DNA from: JAPPHA01 sp963664045
GTDB taxonomy: Bacteria; Pseudomonadota; Alphaproteobacteria; Rhodobacterales; Rhodobacteraceae
Reading direction: 5' to 3'
NCBI GenBank assembly: GCA_963664045.2
Contig: CAXXGT010000009.1
Location: 744,001-808,000 of the forward strand
Length of the DNA stretch: 64,000 nt
The notes under the pieces are model-generated. The model was given only the letters and a program-made list of their open reading frames with translations. It was not told where the DNA came from and did no database searches. Below, piece after piece: positions 8,484-18,274 of the stretch (position 1 is its first letter; each line of letters begins with the position of its first letter). The position numbers and the translations under genes were made by a program.

Positions 8484-9221
8484 TCAGCTGACGGATTCCC
8501 CTGTCTTTTTCGCGACGCGTTGGCTCGCATTCATTTCTTCAGCGCGCCGAACGCTGGTCAAGGCAGCCGCGAGCAGGCCGGAAGGCACTGCGACGATTCC
8601 CAGGCCGATCAACACGATCAACCCGGCAAAGAATCGCCCGCCAGGCGTCACCGGGTAAATGTCGCCGTATCCAACAGTGGTTATCGTCGCGACTGCCCAC
8701 CACATACCATCAAGAACCGAACTGAAATTCTCGGGCTGGGCCTGATGTTCGAAGTGGTAGATTCCGACGGCAGATAGGTAGAGCAGCACGAAGGTAAACA
8801 CGACAAATATCGTTGCCTCTCCCCGTGACTGGCGCATTGCCTTGCCGACACGTTGAACGGCGGTTTCGTAGCGCGTCATCCGGAACAGATGAAGAATCCG
8901 AAATGCACGAAGAACCTGCGCTTCGTGACCTAACCCGAGATAGACGGGCACGATGGCAATCAAGTCGATGAGGCCGTAGACGCTGAACACGAATTTCAGC
9001 CGGTCCTTTGCAGCAATCACCCTCAAGAAATATTCAACCGTGAAGATTCCCGTCACGGCGAGACGAGAGTAGTCGAGAAACGATCGCGCGCCCGGAGACA
9101 ACCCGGAAATCGTTTCCAGCGCTATGGTGACTGCCGAATATATGATCAACCCGATGATGACGATGTCCAGTTTTTCACCGAGTTGGTCCTTGATCCTTTC
9201 GATGGATTCCCTGAAACTCAT
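8484..9221 (-). CDS. Voltage-gated-like potassium channel, six-transmembrane type
   Basis: A 245-residue membrane protein with the potassium selectivity filter TTVGYGD in a pore loop (WWAVATITTVGYGDIYPVTP, about residues 175-195). Upstream is an S4-like segment with spaced arginines (LRAFRILHLFRMTRYET). The S1-S3 segments fill the N-terminal half. The start is ATG 9221, with AAGGAA six bases upstream; the longer GTG form adds an unconvincing polar leader. It is a stand-alone gene facing the MarR gene and sits after the fatty-acid cluster. It should form a tetrameric K+ channel in the inner membrane; no cytoplasmic RCK domain is present. Confidence 0.92.
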   Translation of the reverse strand: MSFRESIERIKDQLGEKLDIVIIGLIIYSAVTIALETISGLSPGARSFLDYSRLAVTGIFTVEYFLRVIAAKDRLKFVFSVYGLIDLIAIVPVYLGLGHEAQVLRAFRILHLFRMTRYETAVQRVGKAMRQSRGEATIFVVFTFVLLYLSAVGIYHFEHQAQPENFSSVLDGMWWAVATITTVGYGDIYPVTPGGRFFAGLIVLIGLGIVAVPSGLLAAALTSVRRAEEMNASQRVAKKTGESVS

Positions 9222-9410
9222 GTTCTTTTCCTTGAATGTTTCGGCGGCTGCGTCTGCCTGGCCCTTGTCCGCCGGACTCACCACGAGTTGTCATGGCACT
9301 GCGGTACTGCAGGGAACGCACGCGATGTGTCCGGAGAAAAGCGCGGCGGCGACGGAGCGACTGGTCTTGGCCTGCGACGTTCGACCGTTTCCGGGAGTCG
9401 CGCGCCCGGA

Positions 9411-11591
9411 TTACTGGTAAAAGGTCCGGCCGGACCGGGCCATGCTTTCGAGCAGGGCAGGGGCCTGGAATCGTTCGCCCGCACGCTTCGACAATCCGCT
9501 ACAGATCTCCACAACGCTCCTGGCGCCGGTCAGATCCACCCAGCTGAACGGACCGCCGGTGCCTGGTGCGAAGCCCCACCCGAGCACCGCCCCGACATCT
9601 CCCTCGCGAACGTCGCTCAGCACCCCGTCCTCATAGGCCTTGATTGCCTCCAGGACCTGAATGAGCAGGAGGCGGTGTTGCACCGCCAGCGCGTCGGGCT
9701 GGTCACCGGACACAGGCCAGTAATCCTGTAGTCCTGTCCACAGGCGCTGGCGCTGGCCTCGTTCATCATAAGAGTAGAAACCCCCGCGGGATTTGCGTCC
9801 GAGGCGTCCGAGGCTCGCCAGCCTTTCGAGAACTTCGTCGGCGTCTGCGGCCGAATACGAGTCGCCCATGACCGCACGCGATGCCCTGGCGATGCTTACG
9901 CCAAGATCGATCGACGTTTCGTCGACCAATTGGAGAGGCCCGAGAGGCATCCCGATTTGCTTGGCGGCGTTTTCGACAAGCGCGGGATTCACGCCTTCCG
10001 CGATCATGCGTACGCCTTCGTTGATGTAGGGGACGATGCAGCGGTTTGCGTAGAAAAAACGGGCATCGTTGACGACGATGGGCGTTTTCTTGATCTGCCG
10101 GGCGAAGTCCAGGGCAATCGCGACCGCGCGATCATCGGTCGCGCGCCCCCGAATGATCTCGACAAGCATCATTCTGTGGACGGGTGAGAAAAAGTGAATG
10201 CCCACGAACCTGCCGGGATCGGTTACCGCGCCGGCGAGTTCAGAAATCGGCAACGTCGAGGTGTTGCTGGCGATAACTGTCTTTTCGCCGGCGACGGTGG
10301 TTGCGGCACGGAGAACGTCGGCCTTGACGGCGGGGTCTTCGAACACGGCCTCGATGATCAGGTCCGGCCCTTTGACGTCCTCGTAGCTCTCGGTAAACGC
10401 GATCCTGTCGAGCGAAGCGTCCCGTTGCGAGGGCGTTCGCCGGTTTCGTTTCACGTCGCCGTCAAGAAGCGAACGGATCGTCTCGCGAGCCTGCTTGATC
10501 CTGTCGGAATCCTTGTCGAGAAGAACCACCCGGATTCCCGCCGCCGCGGCGATGTAACCGATGCCCGTTCCCATCATTCCGGCGCCAAGAACGGCAAGGC
10601 GCCGCGTCTCGCATTGCTCGATCACCGCTGGCCTGCGTGCACCGCGCTCAAGTGCCTGTTTGGACAGGAAGAGCGTGTTGATCATCGCGGTCGACGACGG
10701 ATTCAGTGCAACGGAAGTAAACCAGCGCGCTTCAATCCTGAGCGCAGTGTCGAACGGCACGAGCGCACCTTCGTAAATCGCCGAGAGCATCGCGCGCGCT
10801 GCCGGATACAGGCCCTTTGTCCGGCCATGCAGTTGGGCATTGGCGCCGACGAAGGTCATGAAACCCTGTGGATGAAATGGTGCTCCGCCGGGAAACCGGA
10901 ATTTGGGTGCATCCCAGGGTTTGATGACGTCCTCTTCCGTTGACGTGTGGACCCACTCCTGCGCGGCAGCACGGATGTCGTCAGGTGCGACGATTTCATC
11001 AATGAGTCCGGCCTCGCCTGCCTGGCCGGGTGACACCATGCGCCCCTCGAACAAAAAAGCCGAGGCGCCCATCAGCCCGAGCCTGCGCACGAGCCTGGTT
11101 GTCCCTCCGCCTCCGGGAAACAGGCCGACGCGGATCTCCGGAAGCCCGATTTTTGCGTCCGGGCGGTCCGCGGCAAGAATCCGGTGGCACGCAAGGGCGA
11201 TTTCGTACCCAATTCCGAGGGCCGTGCCGGGGAGAGCAGCTGCGAACGGCTTGGCCTGCCGTCCGGGCGCGTTCCAGGAAGCGCCCCCGCATTCGATCTT
11301 TCGCAGGACGCGATGCACACCCATCGTCATTTCGAATACCCGGGCTGCCGGGTTCCCGCTCGCGTTCGTCCTCAGTCCGGCCAGGACATTCAGGTCCATG
11401 CCGCCGGAAAAGTCCGGCTTTCCGGACGTGATGACCGCCCCCTTGATGGACCGGTCCTCCAGAACGTGATCGATCAGTGCCTCAAGTTCGTCGAGTTGCC
11501 CGACATCCAGGACGTTCATGGAACGCCCGGGAAGATCCCAGGTGATCGTAGCAACGCCCCGATTGTCCGTGTCGAGATCAAATGCAGGCAT
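9411..11591 (-). CDS. Fused enoyl-CoA hydratase / 3-hydroxyacyl-CoA dehydrogenase (FadJ/FadB-like)
   Basis: A 726-residue bifunctional beta-oxidation enzyme. Residues 1 to about 200 form a crotonase domain (oxyanion-hole region DFSGGMDLN and the GFGxxPGGGGTTRL-like stretch VGLFPGGGGTTRL). An NAD-binding domain begins with the Rossmann motif AVLGAGMMGTGIG at about 333, followed by ASNTSTLPIS and HFFSPVHRMMLVEII, and two C-terminal 3HCDH domains complete it. It hydrates enoyl-CoA and oxidises 3-hydroxyacyl-CoA. It follows the thiolase gene by 12 bases; together they form the classical multienzyme pair. The window does not show chain-length preference. Confidence 0.95.
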   Translation of the reverse strand: MPAFDLDTDNRGVATITWDLPGRSMNVLDVGQLDELEALIDHVLEDRSIKGAVITSGKPDFSGGMDLNVLAGLRTNASGNPAARVFEMTMGVHRVLRKIECGGASWNAPGRQAKPFAAALPGTALGIGYEIALACHRILAADRPDAKIGLPEIRVGLFPGGGGTTRLVRRLGLMGASAFLFEGRMVSPGQAGEAGLIDEIVAPDDIRAAAQEWVHTSTEEDVIKPWDAPKFRFPGGAPFHPQGFMTFVGANAQLHGRTKGLYPAARAMLSAIYEGALVPFDTALRIEARWFTSVALNPSSTAMINTLFLSKQALERGARRPAVIEQCETRRLAVLGAGMMGTGIGYIAAAAGIRVVLLDKDSDRIKQARETIRSLLDGDVKRNRRTPSQRDASLDRIAFTESYEDVKGPDLIIEAVFEDPAVKADVLRAATTVAGEKTVIASNTSTLPISELAGAVTDPGRFVGIHFFSPVHRMMLVEIIRGRATDDRAVAIALDFARQIKKTPIVVNDARFFYANRCIVPYINEGVRMIAEGVNPALVENAAKQIGMPLGPLQLVDETSIDLGVSIARASRAVMGDSYSAADADEVLERLASLGRLGRKSRGGFYSYDERGQRQRLWTGLQDYWPVSGDQPDALAVQHRLLLIQVLEAIKAYEDGVLSDVREGDVGAVLGWGFAPGTGGPFSWVDLTGARSVVEICSGLSKRAGERFQAPALLESMARSGRTFYQ

Positions 11592-11603
11592 GGACCGGCC
11601 TCC

Positions 11604-12821
11604 TTACACGCGTTCGACAATCGTTGCGCAGCCCATCCCGGAGCCGATGCAGAGGGTTGCGAGGCCGGTTTCGCGGTCCGTGCGTTCCATCTCGTCGATC
11701 AGCGTACCCAGGATCATCGCACCCGTGGCACCGATCGGGTGACCCATGGCGATGGCGCCTCCGTTGACGTTGACAAAGTCGTGGTCGACGCCGAATTCGT
11801 TCAGGAACAGCAGGACCACGGAGGCGAAAGCCTCGTTGACCTCGAAGAGGTCGATGTCGTCGATGGACATCCCTGCAGATCCCAGCGCCTTTTCGGTGGC
11901 GGGAATCGGACCAGTCAGCATGATCGTGGGGTCGGAGCCGGTCTTTGAGGTCGCCCGAATCCGTGCTCTCGGCTTGAGGCCGCGCTTCTCTCCGAATTCG
12001 GCGTTGCCCACGAGAACCGCCGCGGCGCCGTCGGTTATTGCCGACGAATTGCCGGCATGATGGACGTGTTCGATGTATTCCAACTCCGGATACTTCAACA
12101 ACGCGACCGCGTCGAAGCCGGGCATGTTTTCGCCCATTGCCTTGAACGAAGGACTCAATGCGCCGAGCTTCCGCATGTCGGTGTCGGCGCGGATCTGTTC
12201 GTCGCGATCGATAATCGTCAGCCCGTTCTGATCGAGAACCGGTATGCGAGACCGGTCAAATCGACCGCTCTTTTCGGCAATCGCCGCGCGGGTCTGGCTG
12301 GTGAGCGCGTAATGGTCGCAATCATCTCTCGTAAACCCGTAACGGGTGGCGATGATGTCCGAAGATATCCCCTGGGGAACAAAGTACGATTTCATTGTCA
12401 GAGACGGATCGACCGCAATGGCCCCGCCGTCGGTTCCCATCGGGACCCGGCTCATGCTTTCCACGCCGCCGGCAATGTAGGCGTTTCCCGCGCCTCCCCG
12501 GATCTGGTTGGCGGCAATATTGACTGCCTCCAGGCCGGAGGCGCAAAAACGGTTGATCGAAACGCCCGGTACCGAATCGTCGAGATCTGACAGGAGGACT
12601 GCCGAGCGGGCAAGGCATGCACCTTGCTCCCCGACCTGCGTTACGTTTCCCCAGACTACATCTTCCGGATCGGAAGACCTCAGGTTGTTCCGGGTCCTGA
12701 TCGCGTTCAGGACATCTGCTGAAAGCCGGACGGCGGAAACCTCATGCAGGCTTCCGTCAGCCTTTCCCCGGCCACGCGGTGTCCTGACCGCATCGTAAAC
12801 GAATGCATCCAGCGTGCTCAT
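11604..12821 (-). CDS. Acetyl-CoA C-acyltransferase (thiolase)
   Basis: A 405-residue thiolase with the nucleophilic cysteine in SINRFCASGLEAVN (about Cys93), the GGAIAMGHPIGATGA histidine motif near the C-terminus and the second active cysteine in CIGSGMG. It cleaves 3-ketoacyl-CoA to acetyl-CoA and a shortened acyl-CoA, the last step after the adjacent FadJ-like enzyme. Full length and uninterrupted. It lies between a GST-like gene (21 bases upstream) and the FadJ-like gene (12 bases downstream), indicating one leftward operon. Confidence 0.96.
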   Translation of the reverse strand: MSTLDAFVYDAVRTPRGRGKADGSLHEVSAVRLSADVLNAIRTRNNLRSSDPEDVVWGNVTQVGEQGACLARSAVLLSDLDDSVPGVSINRFCASGLEAVNIAANQIRGGAGNAYIAGGVESMSRVPMGTDGGAIAVDPSLTMKSYFVPQGISSDIIATRYGFTRDDCDHYALTSQTRAAIAEKSGRFDRSRIPVLDQNGLTIIDRDEQIRADTDMRKLGALSPSFKAMGENMPGFDAVALLKYPELEYIEHVHHAGNSSAITDGAAAVLVGNAEFGEKRGLKPRARIRATSKTGSDPTIMLTGPIPATEKALGSAGMSIDDIDLFEVNEAFASVVLLFLNEFGVDHDFVNVNGGAIAMGHPIGATGAMILGTLIDEMERTDRETGLATLCIGSGMGCATIVERV

Positions 12822-12842
12822 GTCCCGGTGTTCCTTTCGTCG

Positions 12843-13475
12843 TCAGCTTCGGTCAGACGGGTTGCCCGGCATCAGGTCATACGGGCGTTTCCAGCCGTCG
12901 AGACTCGAGATCCGGTCAAGCCAGGCATCGATGGCCGGCCAGGCACGGCGGTCGAACCCGAACGGTTCCGGATAGAAAAGATATCCGCAGCAGGAGAAAT
13001 CCGCCATGGTCGGGCCATCTCCAACCAGCCATTCGCGTTCGCTCAAGGCACCGTTGAGAATCGTGTAGGCGGCCTTGAGGCGATGTTGCATGAAATCGAT
13101 GACCGGCTGCGGACGCTTTTCAGCAGGCAGGAAGTTCATGAGAAACCGGACCATCCCGGCTGGCGAGGAGAACTTGTGATTGTCCCAAAGGACCCAACGC
13201 AGGATTTCTCTTTTTTCGACCGTGTCTTTTCCTCCGAATTTTCCGGTCTTCTCGGAAATGTAGTCCTGAATTGCACCCGACTGCGTCAGTGTCGTGTCGC
13301 CGTCGACCATGACCGGAACTTCACCCATGGGATTGAGCGCCCGGAATTCGGGCGTTCTGGCTTCACCGCCAAAAAAATCGACGTAGACCGGGGTCCATTC
13401 GAGGCCGGAGAGATGGAGCGGCAACGTAGCCTTGTACGCGTTTCCAGATTCCCCGAAGCAGTACATCCTGATCAT
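12843..13475 (-). CDS. Glutathione S-transferase family protein
   Basis: A 210-residue protein with the GST N-terminal thioredoxin-like fold (MIRMYCFGESGNAYKATLPL) and the glutathione-binding NPMGEVPVMVDGDTTLTQSG, in which the cis-proline VPV and TQSG turn are clear. An all-alpha C-terminal domain follows. I chose ATG 13475, with AAGAGA upstream; a GTG 15 bases earlier is also in frame. Its place between an acyl-CoA dehydrogenase and a thiolase suggests a role in the same catabolic pathway, perhaps isomerisation or detoxification of an intermediate. That role is inferred. Confidence 0.9.
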   Translation of the reverse strand: MIRMYCFGESGNAYKATLPLHLSGLEWTPVYVDFFGGEARTPEFRALNPMGEVPVMVDGDTTLTQSGAIQDYISEKTGKFGGKDTVEKREILRWVLWDNHKFSSPAGMVRFLMNFLPAEKRPQPVIDFMQHRLKAAYTILNGALSEREWLVGDGPTMADFSCCGYLFYPEPFGFDRRAWPAIDAWLDRISSLDGWKRPYDLMPGNPSDRS

Positions 13476-13582
13476 TGTCGTTCTCTTCACGTGTCTTCGA
13501 TATGTCGCCGCATGTGTCCTGCAGCTCCCGAACAGGTGTCACCGGGTGCCGAAACCATGCCTGTATCCGGCGCGGTGCGTTC

Positions 13583-14755
13583 TCAGTCCGCCTCGATGAT
13601 GGATCGCGCGATAATGTGCTTCATGATTTCGTTGGTGCCGCCGTATATCCGCTGGACCCGTGCGTCCGTCCACATCTGTGCGATCTTGTATTCCGTCATG
13701 TACCCGTAGCCGCCATGGAGCTGCAGGCATTCGTCCAGCACTTCGCATTGGGTATCGCTCAGCCAGTACTTGCACATGGCCGCTTTCTCGACGCCCAGGT
13801 TGCCGGAGACATGGTCGGACACGCACTCATCGAGAAAGGCGCGCGCAACGACCGCCTTAGTCTTGCATTCGGCTAGCTTGAATTGCGTGTTCTGGAACTG
13901 GAGAATGGGTTTGCCGAAGGCATGACGACTCCGGCAGTAGTCGATGGTGTCGCCCACGGCGCCTTCGATGGCGCCAACCGCGGTGCAGCCGATGATCAGT
14001 CGTTCCTGGGGCAACTGCTGCATCATCATGGCGAATCCTTCGCCAAGGCGTTCCTCTCCCCCGAGAACATTTTCCGGGGGGACGACGACGCCATCGAAAA
14101 ACAGTTCCGATGTGTCCTGTGCCTTGAGCCCGATCTTGTCGAGTTTCGGACCGCGCGAAAACCCGTCGGCACCGTCGGTCTCGACGACCAGGAGCGATGT
14201 TCCCCGGGCCTGTTCATCCGGATCGGTCTTGCACGCGACGATGACGAGGTTGGCCTGTTGGCCGTTGGTGATGAATGTCTTCTGACCGCTCATCCTGTAG
14301 GCATTGCCGTCCTTGAGCGCGCATGTCCGGATCGCCTGGACATCGGAGCCTCCGGACGGCTCCGTCATGGCGAGCGCACCGACGAGTTCGCCAGTGGCCA
14401 TCCCCGGCAACCAGCGGCGTTTTTGCTCTTCGGTCCCGTAGGAATAGATGTAGTGCGCAACGATACCCGAATGGATTCCGTGTCCCCAACTCAGCATGTT
14501 CATCCGCGCGCCTTCGATGGTGATGACAGCTTCATGACCGAAGTCCCCGTCCCCTCCGCCGTATTCCGAGGGAATAGATGGGCAGAGAAGCCCGAGTTCT
14601 CCCGCTTCGTACCAGCAGTCGCGGTCGATTTCCCCCTGCTCTCGCCATGCCGGTAGCCTGTGAGACCAGTTGTCCGTAACGAAGCGGCGAAACATGTCCT
14701 CCAGCATCACATGTTCGTCGGTCATCCATTGCGAACGCGAGGATAGCAGGGTCAT
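13583..14755 (-). CDS. Acyl-CoA dehydrogenase
   Basis: A 390-residue flavoprotein. The FAD/substrate loop ALAMTEPSGGSDVQAI (central domain) and the C-terminal helical signature QLHGGYGYMTEYKIAQMWTD...IYGGTNEIMK are characteristic; the ACAD catalytic-base region lies near the YGGTNE segment. ATG 14755 is preferred to the upstream in-frame ATG 14797 because GAGAGA precedes it and it gives the usual family length. It is the first gene of the leftward cluster and performs the alpha-beta dehydrogenation that feeds the FadJ-like and thiolase enzymes. The flavin monooxygenase gene diverges from its promoter region. Confidence 0.95.
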   Translation of the reverse strand: MTLLSSRSQWMTDEHVMLEDMFRRFVTDNWSHRLPAWREQGEIDRDCWYEAGELGLLCPSIPSEYGGGDGDFGHEAVITIEGARMNMLSWGHGIHSGIVAHYIYSYGTEEQKRRWLPGMATGELVGALAMTEPSGGSDVQAIRTCALKDGNAYRMSGQKTFITNGQQANLVIVACKTDPDEQARGTSLLVVETDGADGFSRGPKLDKIGLKAQDTSELFFDGVVVPPENVLGGEERLGEGFAMMMQQLPQERLIIGCTAVGAIEGAVGDTIDYCRSRHAFGKPILQFQNTQFKLAECKTKAVVARAFLDECVSDHVSGNLGVEKAAMCKYWLSDTQCEVLDECLQLHGGYGYMTEYKIAQMWTDARVQRIYGGTNEIMKHIIARSIIEAD

Positions 14756-15027
14756 GTTTCTCTCTGGCTCGAACGTGATGCCAAGACCAGCCGACATCGG
14801 CCGTGCATGGCGGGTTTCTGAAGAAATCCCGACAACGATTACAACTCTGGCCGGTCACAGGCAACTGCCGTTGCAAGTCGCCGCAAGGCAATCGCCAGGC
14901 GGTTTCCGAATGTCACTTGCGTTCGACCGGTTTGGAGGTCTACGTTTCCGGCAAATCCATTCAATCATCTCCAAGTTTACGGCGGATTCCGACTTCCGAA
15001 CTGGACCACGATAGGACACTGGTCAGA

Positions 15028-16482
15028 ATGCCAGATATGCTTGGAGACAGAATTTCCGGCATCGATGCACAAGGCCTCACGGCACTTGAATCCCGGCTAC
15101 GGGAGGATCTGGAGTTCCTTTGCTATCCAGGCAAGGACTGGATACCGCCAACGCAGGGTGCAACCGACGTCGTCATCATCGGCGGCGGAATGTGCGGAAT
15201 GGTCGCCTGGCTTGCCCTGAAGACCGGTGGCGTCTCGAACATGCGGATGTTCGACCGCAATCCGGAGGGAAAGGAAGGGCCCTGGGTCACCTATGCAAGG
15301 ATGGAAACGTTGCGGTCTCCCAAGCAGTTGACCGGTCCTGCATTCGGCCTCGGAGCGCTGACATTCCAGGCGTGGTACCGGGCGCAGTTCGGGGCAATTG
15401 CCTGGGACCAGCTTTACAGGATCCCGAGGCCGATGTGGATGGATTACCTGTGCTGGTACCGCCGTGTCCTGGAAATTCCTGTCGAAAACGGGGTATCGGT
15501 CGATCGGATCCTCCCCGAGGGCAACCTGCTTCGACTGCAGCTTTCGGGTGGGCCGGAGGACTCAATCCTCACCCGGAAGCTCGTCTTCGCGACGGGCCGC
15601 GAGGGTCTGGGGGAACCCAACATTCCCGACTTCACGCGCGGGCTGCCCGGTCGCCTGTGGGCACACAGCGTTGACGACATCGATTTTGCCTCCCTTCGGG
15701 GCAAGCGCGTGGCGATTGTCGGGGTGGGCGCCACGGCCGTGGACAACGCTGCCGAGGCGCTGGAACATGGCGCCGCGGAGGTCCGGCATCTCATAAGGCG
15801 AAACGAGATGCCCACGATCAACAAGATGATGGGAATCGGAAGCTTTGGCTTCACCTGCGGCTTTCCCGAACTGCCTCCCGAGTGGCGCTGGCGTTTCATG
15901 CGATACTCGTTTGTCACCCAGACGCCGGCACCCCACAACTCCGTCCTGCGCGTCAGCCGCCACGAGAACGCATATTTTCATTTCGAAAAAACCGTGACCG
16001 GGGCGGAGGAATTCAATGACACCGTACGCATCGCATTCGCGGACGGAACATCCTACGAGGCGGATTACCTGATCCTCGGCACCGGTTTCACCGTTGACCC
16101 CCTGACCCGGTCCGAATTCGGCGATGCGGCCGGAGACATCCTGCTGTGGGAGCGGGTCTACAAGCCGCCACAAGGCGAAAAATGCCCGGATCTCGGGCGT
16201 TTCCCCTACCTGCGACCAGACTTCACCTTTCGTGAAAAGGTTCCGGGCAAGGCGCCGTGGCTGAGGCACGTATACTGCTTCAACTACGGAGCGACGGCGA
16301 GCCTCGGCAAGGTAAGCGGCGACATCCCCGCGGTCTCGGACGGGGCGGCATGGCTTGCGCGGTCGATTGCCGCCACGCTCTATTGCGAGGATATCGGCGC
16401 ACATTGGCAGGGATTGCTGGATTACGATGTGCCGGAGCTCGCCGGGGACGAATGGTTGGCATCCGATCTCAAACGAGAATGA
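15028..16482 (+). CDS. FAD/NAD(P)-dependent monooxygenase-like oxidoreductase
   Basis: A 484-residue protein with an FAD-binding Rossmann motif VVIIGGGMCGMVAW at about residue 50 and a second NADP-type motif VAIVGVGATAVDNAAEAL at about 220, plus a late LILGTGFTVDP (ATG-type motif). This two-dinucleotide architecture is that of flavin-containing or Baeyer-Villiger-like monooxygenases and lysine/ornithine N-hydroxylases. I begin at ATG 15028; the reading frame is open further up but that part looks non-coding. It may start the rightward set that includes the opine-type dehydrogenase and the polyamine-type transporter 600 bases on. The substrate is unknown. Confidence 0.85.
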   Translation: MPDMLGDRISGIDAQGLTALESRLREDLEFLCYPGKDWIPPTQGATDVVIIGGGMCGMVAWLALKTGGVSNMRMFDRNPEGKEGPWVTYARMETLRSPKQLTGPAFGLGALTFQAWYRAQFGAIAWDQLYRIPRPMWMDYLCWYRRVLEIPVENGVSVDRILPEGNLLRLQLSGGPEDSILTRKLVFATGREGLGEPNIPDFTRGLPGRLWAHSVDDIDFASLRGKRVAIVGVGATAVDNAAEALEHGAAEVRHLIRRNEMPTINKMMGIGSFGFTCGFPELPPEWRWRFMRYSFVTQTPAPHNSVLRVSRHENAYFHFEKTVTGAEEFNDTVRIAFADGTSYEADYLILGTGFTVDPLTRSEFGDAAGDILLWERVYKPPQGEKCPDLGRFPYLRPDFTFREKVPGKAPWLRHVYCFNYGATASLGKVSGDIPAVSDGAAWLARSIAATLYCEDIGAHWQGLLDYDVPELAGDEWLASDLKRE

Positions 16483-17105
16483 GCGACAGGCGCGCGTACT
16501 TCCGCCGAACAGTTTGCAACCGCGGTGCGTCGCGACGACGGTATTGGCGAGGTTGCCGCCGACGCCGGTGGTGCACATTCCTGCGGACCGGGCGGAATAG
16601 GGAGGTGCGAGCCCGCCCGGATTCCGGCTGGTTGCGGCTGGCCGAATTCAGGGCGTTTGTGATACAACACGTTCGGCAGGCTGAGGGCGTCCGGCACCCG
16701 GCCAGGAATCGTCATGAGCAACACAGTCCAGGCATACAAGCGACACGCGGCAGTCCTGAAGGTGTGTTCACCGCTGTTCTGCCTGGAGGCACCCGGGGAC
16801 CGTGCGGATGCCGGCGTGCCCGGTGCTTACCGTTTCACCGGGAACCCACGACTTACCGCACCTTGCACAAATCAAGCAAGGAAGGCTTCCCCCGGAAGTG
16901 ATTCCGGCTCCTTTTGTGTCCACGGAATGCACGGACCGTGCCGGTCTTCTGGAACAACGGCTCGGCAACAGGGTCGTTTCCCGTCCGCCGAAGGGGAAAC
17001 CGCTTTCAAGCTGGCGTTCCTCTCTGGAGTGCGTGTTCGCGGGGGTTCAGTTGCAGGGCACGCGGCCGTCGCATTGCCAGGAATTGCGCCGAGAGGAGGT
17101 TGCGG
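16483..17105. other. Intergenic stretch without a convincing gene
   Basis: About 620 bases between the monooxygenase-like and opine-dehydrogenase-like genes. Open frames here have poor protein character on both strands. Near its end it carries the strong ribosome site GAGAGGAGG (17091-17099) that sets the next gene's TTG start. It may also hold that gene's promoter. Confidence 0.5.
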
Positions 17106-18218
17106 TTGGCGAACGGGTTGAGGGTCGGTATCGCTGGTGCGGGTTCCGTTGCCATGGGTACCGCGGCACTCCTGCACGTGAACGGGCATGAACCGATGCT
17201 CTGGTCGCCGTCCGGCAGGGGTGCGTCTGAGCTCGCCGGCGGCGCGGAACTGGCCGCGACCGGCGCGATCGATGCCGTGTTCTGTCCGCGCCTGGCAAAC
17301 AATGCGAAGGGACTTGCCCGCGACAACGATGTCCTTGTTCTCGCGCTCCCTGCCTATGGCCACAAGGCCGTCATGGACGCCCTGGCAAAGCACATTCGCA
17401 GTGTCCATCATGTTATCATCTCCTCCCATGCATCACTCGGCGCCATCTACCTGATGCAGCTCCTCCATGCGCGCGGCGTCACGGCACCGATCACTGCATG
17501 GGGCACGACCGCCGTCACCGGCCGCCGCCAGTCAGGCACCGAAGTTCACATCAACACCGTGCGCAGGCTCATCGACCTCTGCACGGTACCGGACAACGGG
17601 TCGCAGGACGGGCTTGCGCTCTGCCGGCACCTCTTTGGAGACAGGTTCCAACCGCGCGAAGGGCTGCTTGCAATAACACTGTCCAATCTCAATCCCCAGA
17701 ACCACATGGGTATTGCCCTTGGTAACATGACGCGCATGGAGCGCGGGGAATCGTGGAGCCAGGGCGAAAACGTCACACCGAACGTCGGCCGTCTCCTGGA
17801 AGCGCTCGACGAAGAAAGACTTGCGATCGCATCTGCGCTTGACCTTGAGGTACGCACGATCTTCGAGCATTTTCACCTGTCGTTCCACGTGCCCGCCGCA
17901 TCGGTTTCCAAGATGAACCAGGAGATGCATTCCCAGGGTAGCGGTGGCATCGGCCCGGCTACGGCGAACAGCCGGTACGTGACCGAAGACGTGCCTTTCG
18001 GGTTGGTGGTGACAGTTGCACTTGGCGAACTCGCGGGGCGCCCGGCAAGGTTGCACGACGCCGGGGTGAAGATCCTGTCCGCGATGTATGGTCGCGACTT
18101 CGCCGCAGAAAACGACTTGCTCAATGCGCTCGACTTGGCGCGCCACGACCTGAACGACCTCAAACAGGCCGCCCGTACGGGCCTGTTGCGACATCTGGCC
18201 GAAGTCTCGGCCAACTGA
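17106..18218 (+). CDS. NAD(P)-dependent octopine/nopaline-dehydrogenase-family protein
   Basis: A 370-residue protein with an N-terminal Rossmann motif VGIAGAGSVAMGTAA. Its C-terminal helical domain contains HFHLSFHVPAASVSKMNQ and is of the NAD/NADP octopine dehydrogenase family. Such enzymes reductively condense an amino acid with an oxo acid, or run in reverse on opines. The start is taken as TTG 17106 because GAGAGGAGG lies six bases upstream and the Rossmann strand begins at once; no ATG fits. It is followed after 56 bases by a polyamine-type uptake system, suggesting that the imported compound and this redox step belong to one pathway (inference). Confidence 0.8.
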   Translation: MANGLRVGIAGAGSVAMGTAALLHVNGHEPMLWSPSGRGASELAGGAELAATGAIDAVFCPRLANNAKGLARDNDVLVLALPAYGHKAVMDALAKHIRSVHHVIISSHASLGAIYLMQLLHARGVTAPITAWGTTAVTGRRQSGTEVHINTVRRLIDLCTVPDNGSQDGLALCRHLFGDRFQPREGLLAITLSNLNPQNHMGIALGNMTRMERGESWSQGENVTPNVGRLLEALDEERLAIASALDLEVRTIFEHFHLSFHVPAASVSKMNQEMHSQGSGGIGPATANSRYVTEDVPFGLVVTVALGELAGRPARLHDAGVKILSAMYGRDFAAENDLLNALDLARHDLNDLKQAARTGLLRHLAEVSAN

Positions 18219-18274
18219 TCGTGCAACGTACGGAAAACTGCTAGAATCGAACGATCTGATACGGGAGATACGAC

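Noticed and set aside
10194..10943. 249-residue + strand open frame inside the FadJ-like gene
   Set aside because: Mirror of GC-rich codon bias in the real gene; no recognisable family.
15562..16578. 338-residue - strand open frame opposite the flavin monooxygenase-like gene
   Set aside because: Antisense to conserved Rossmann motifs; its own sequence has no domain.
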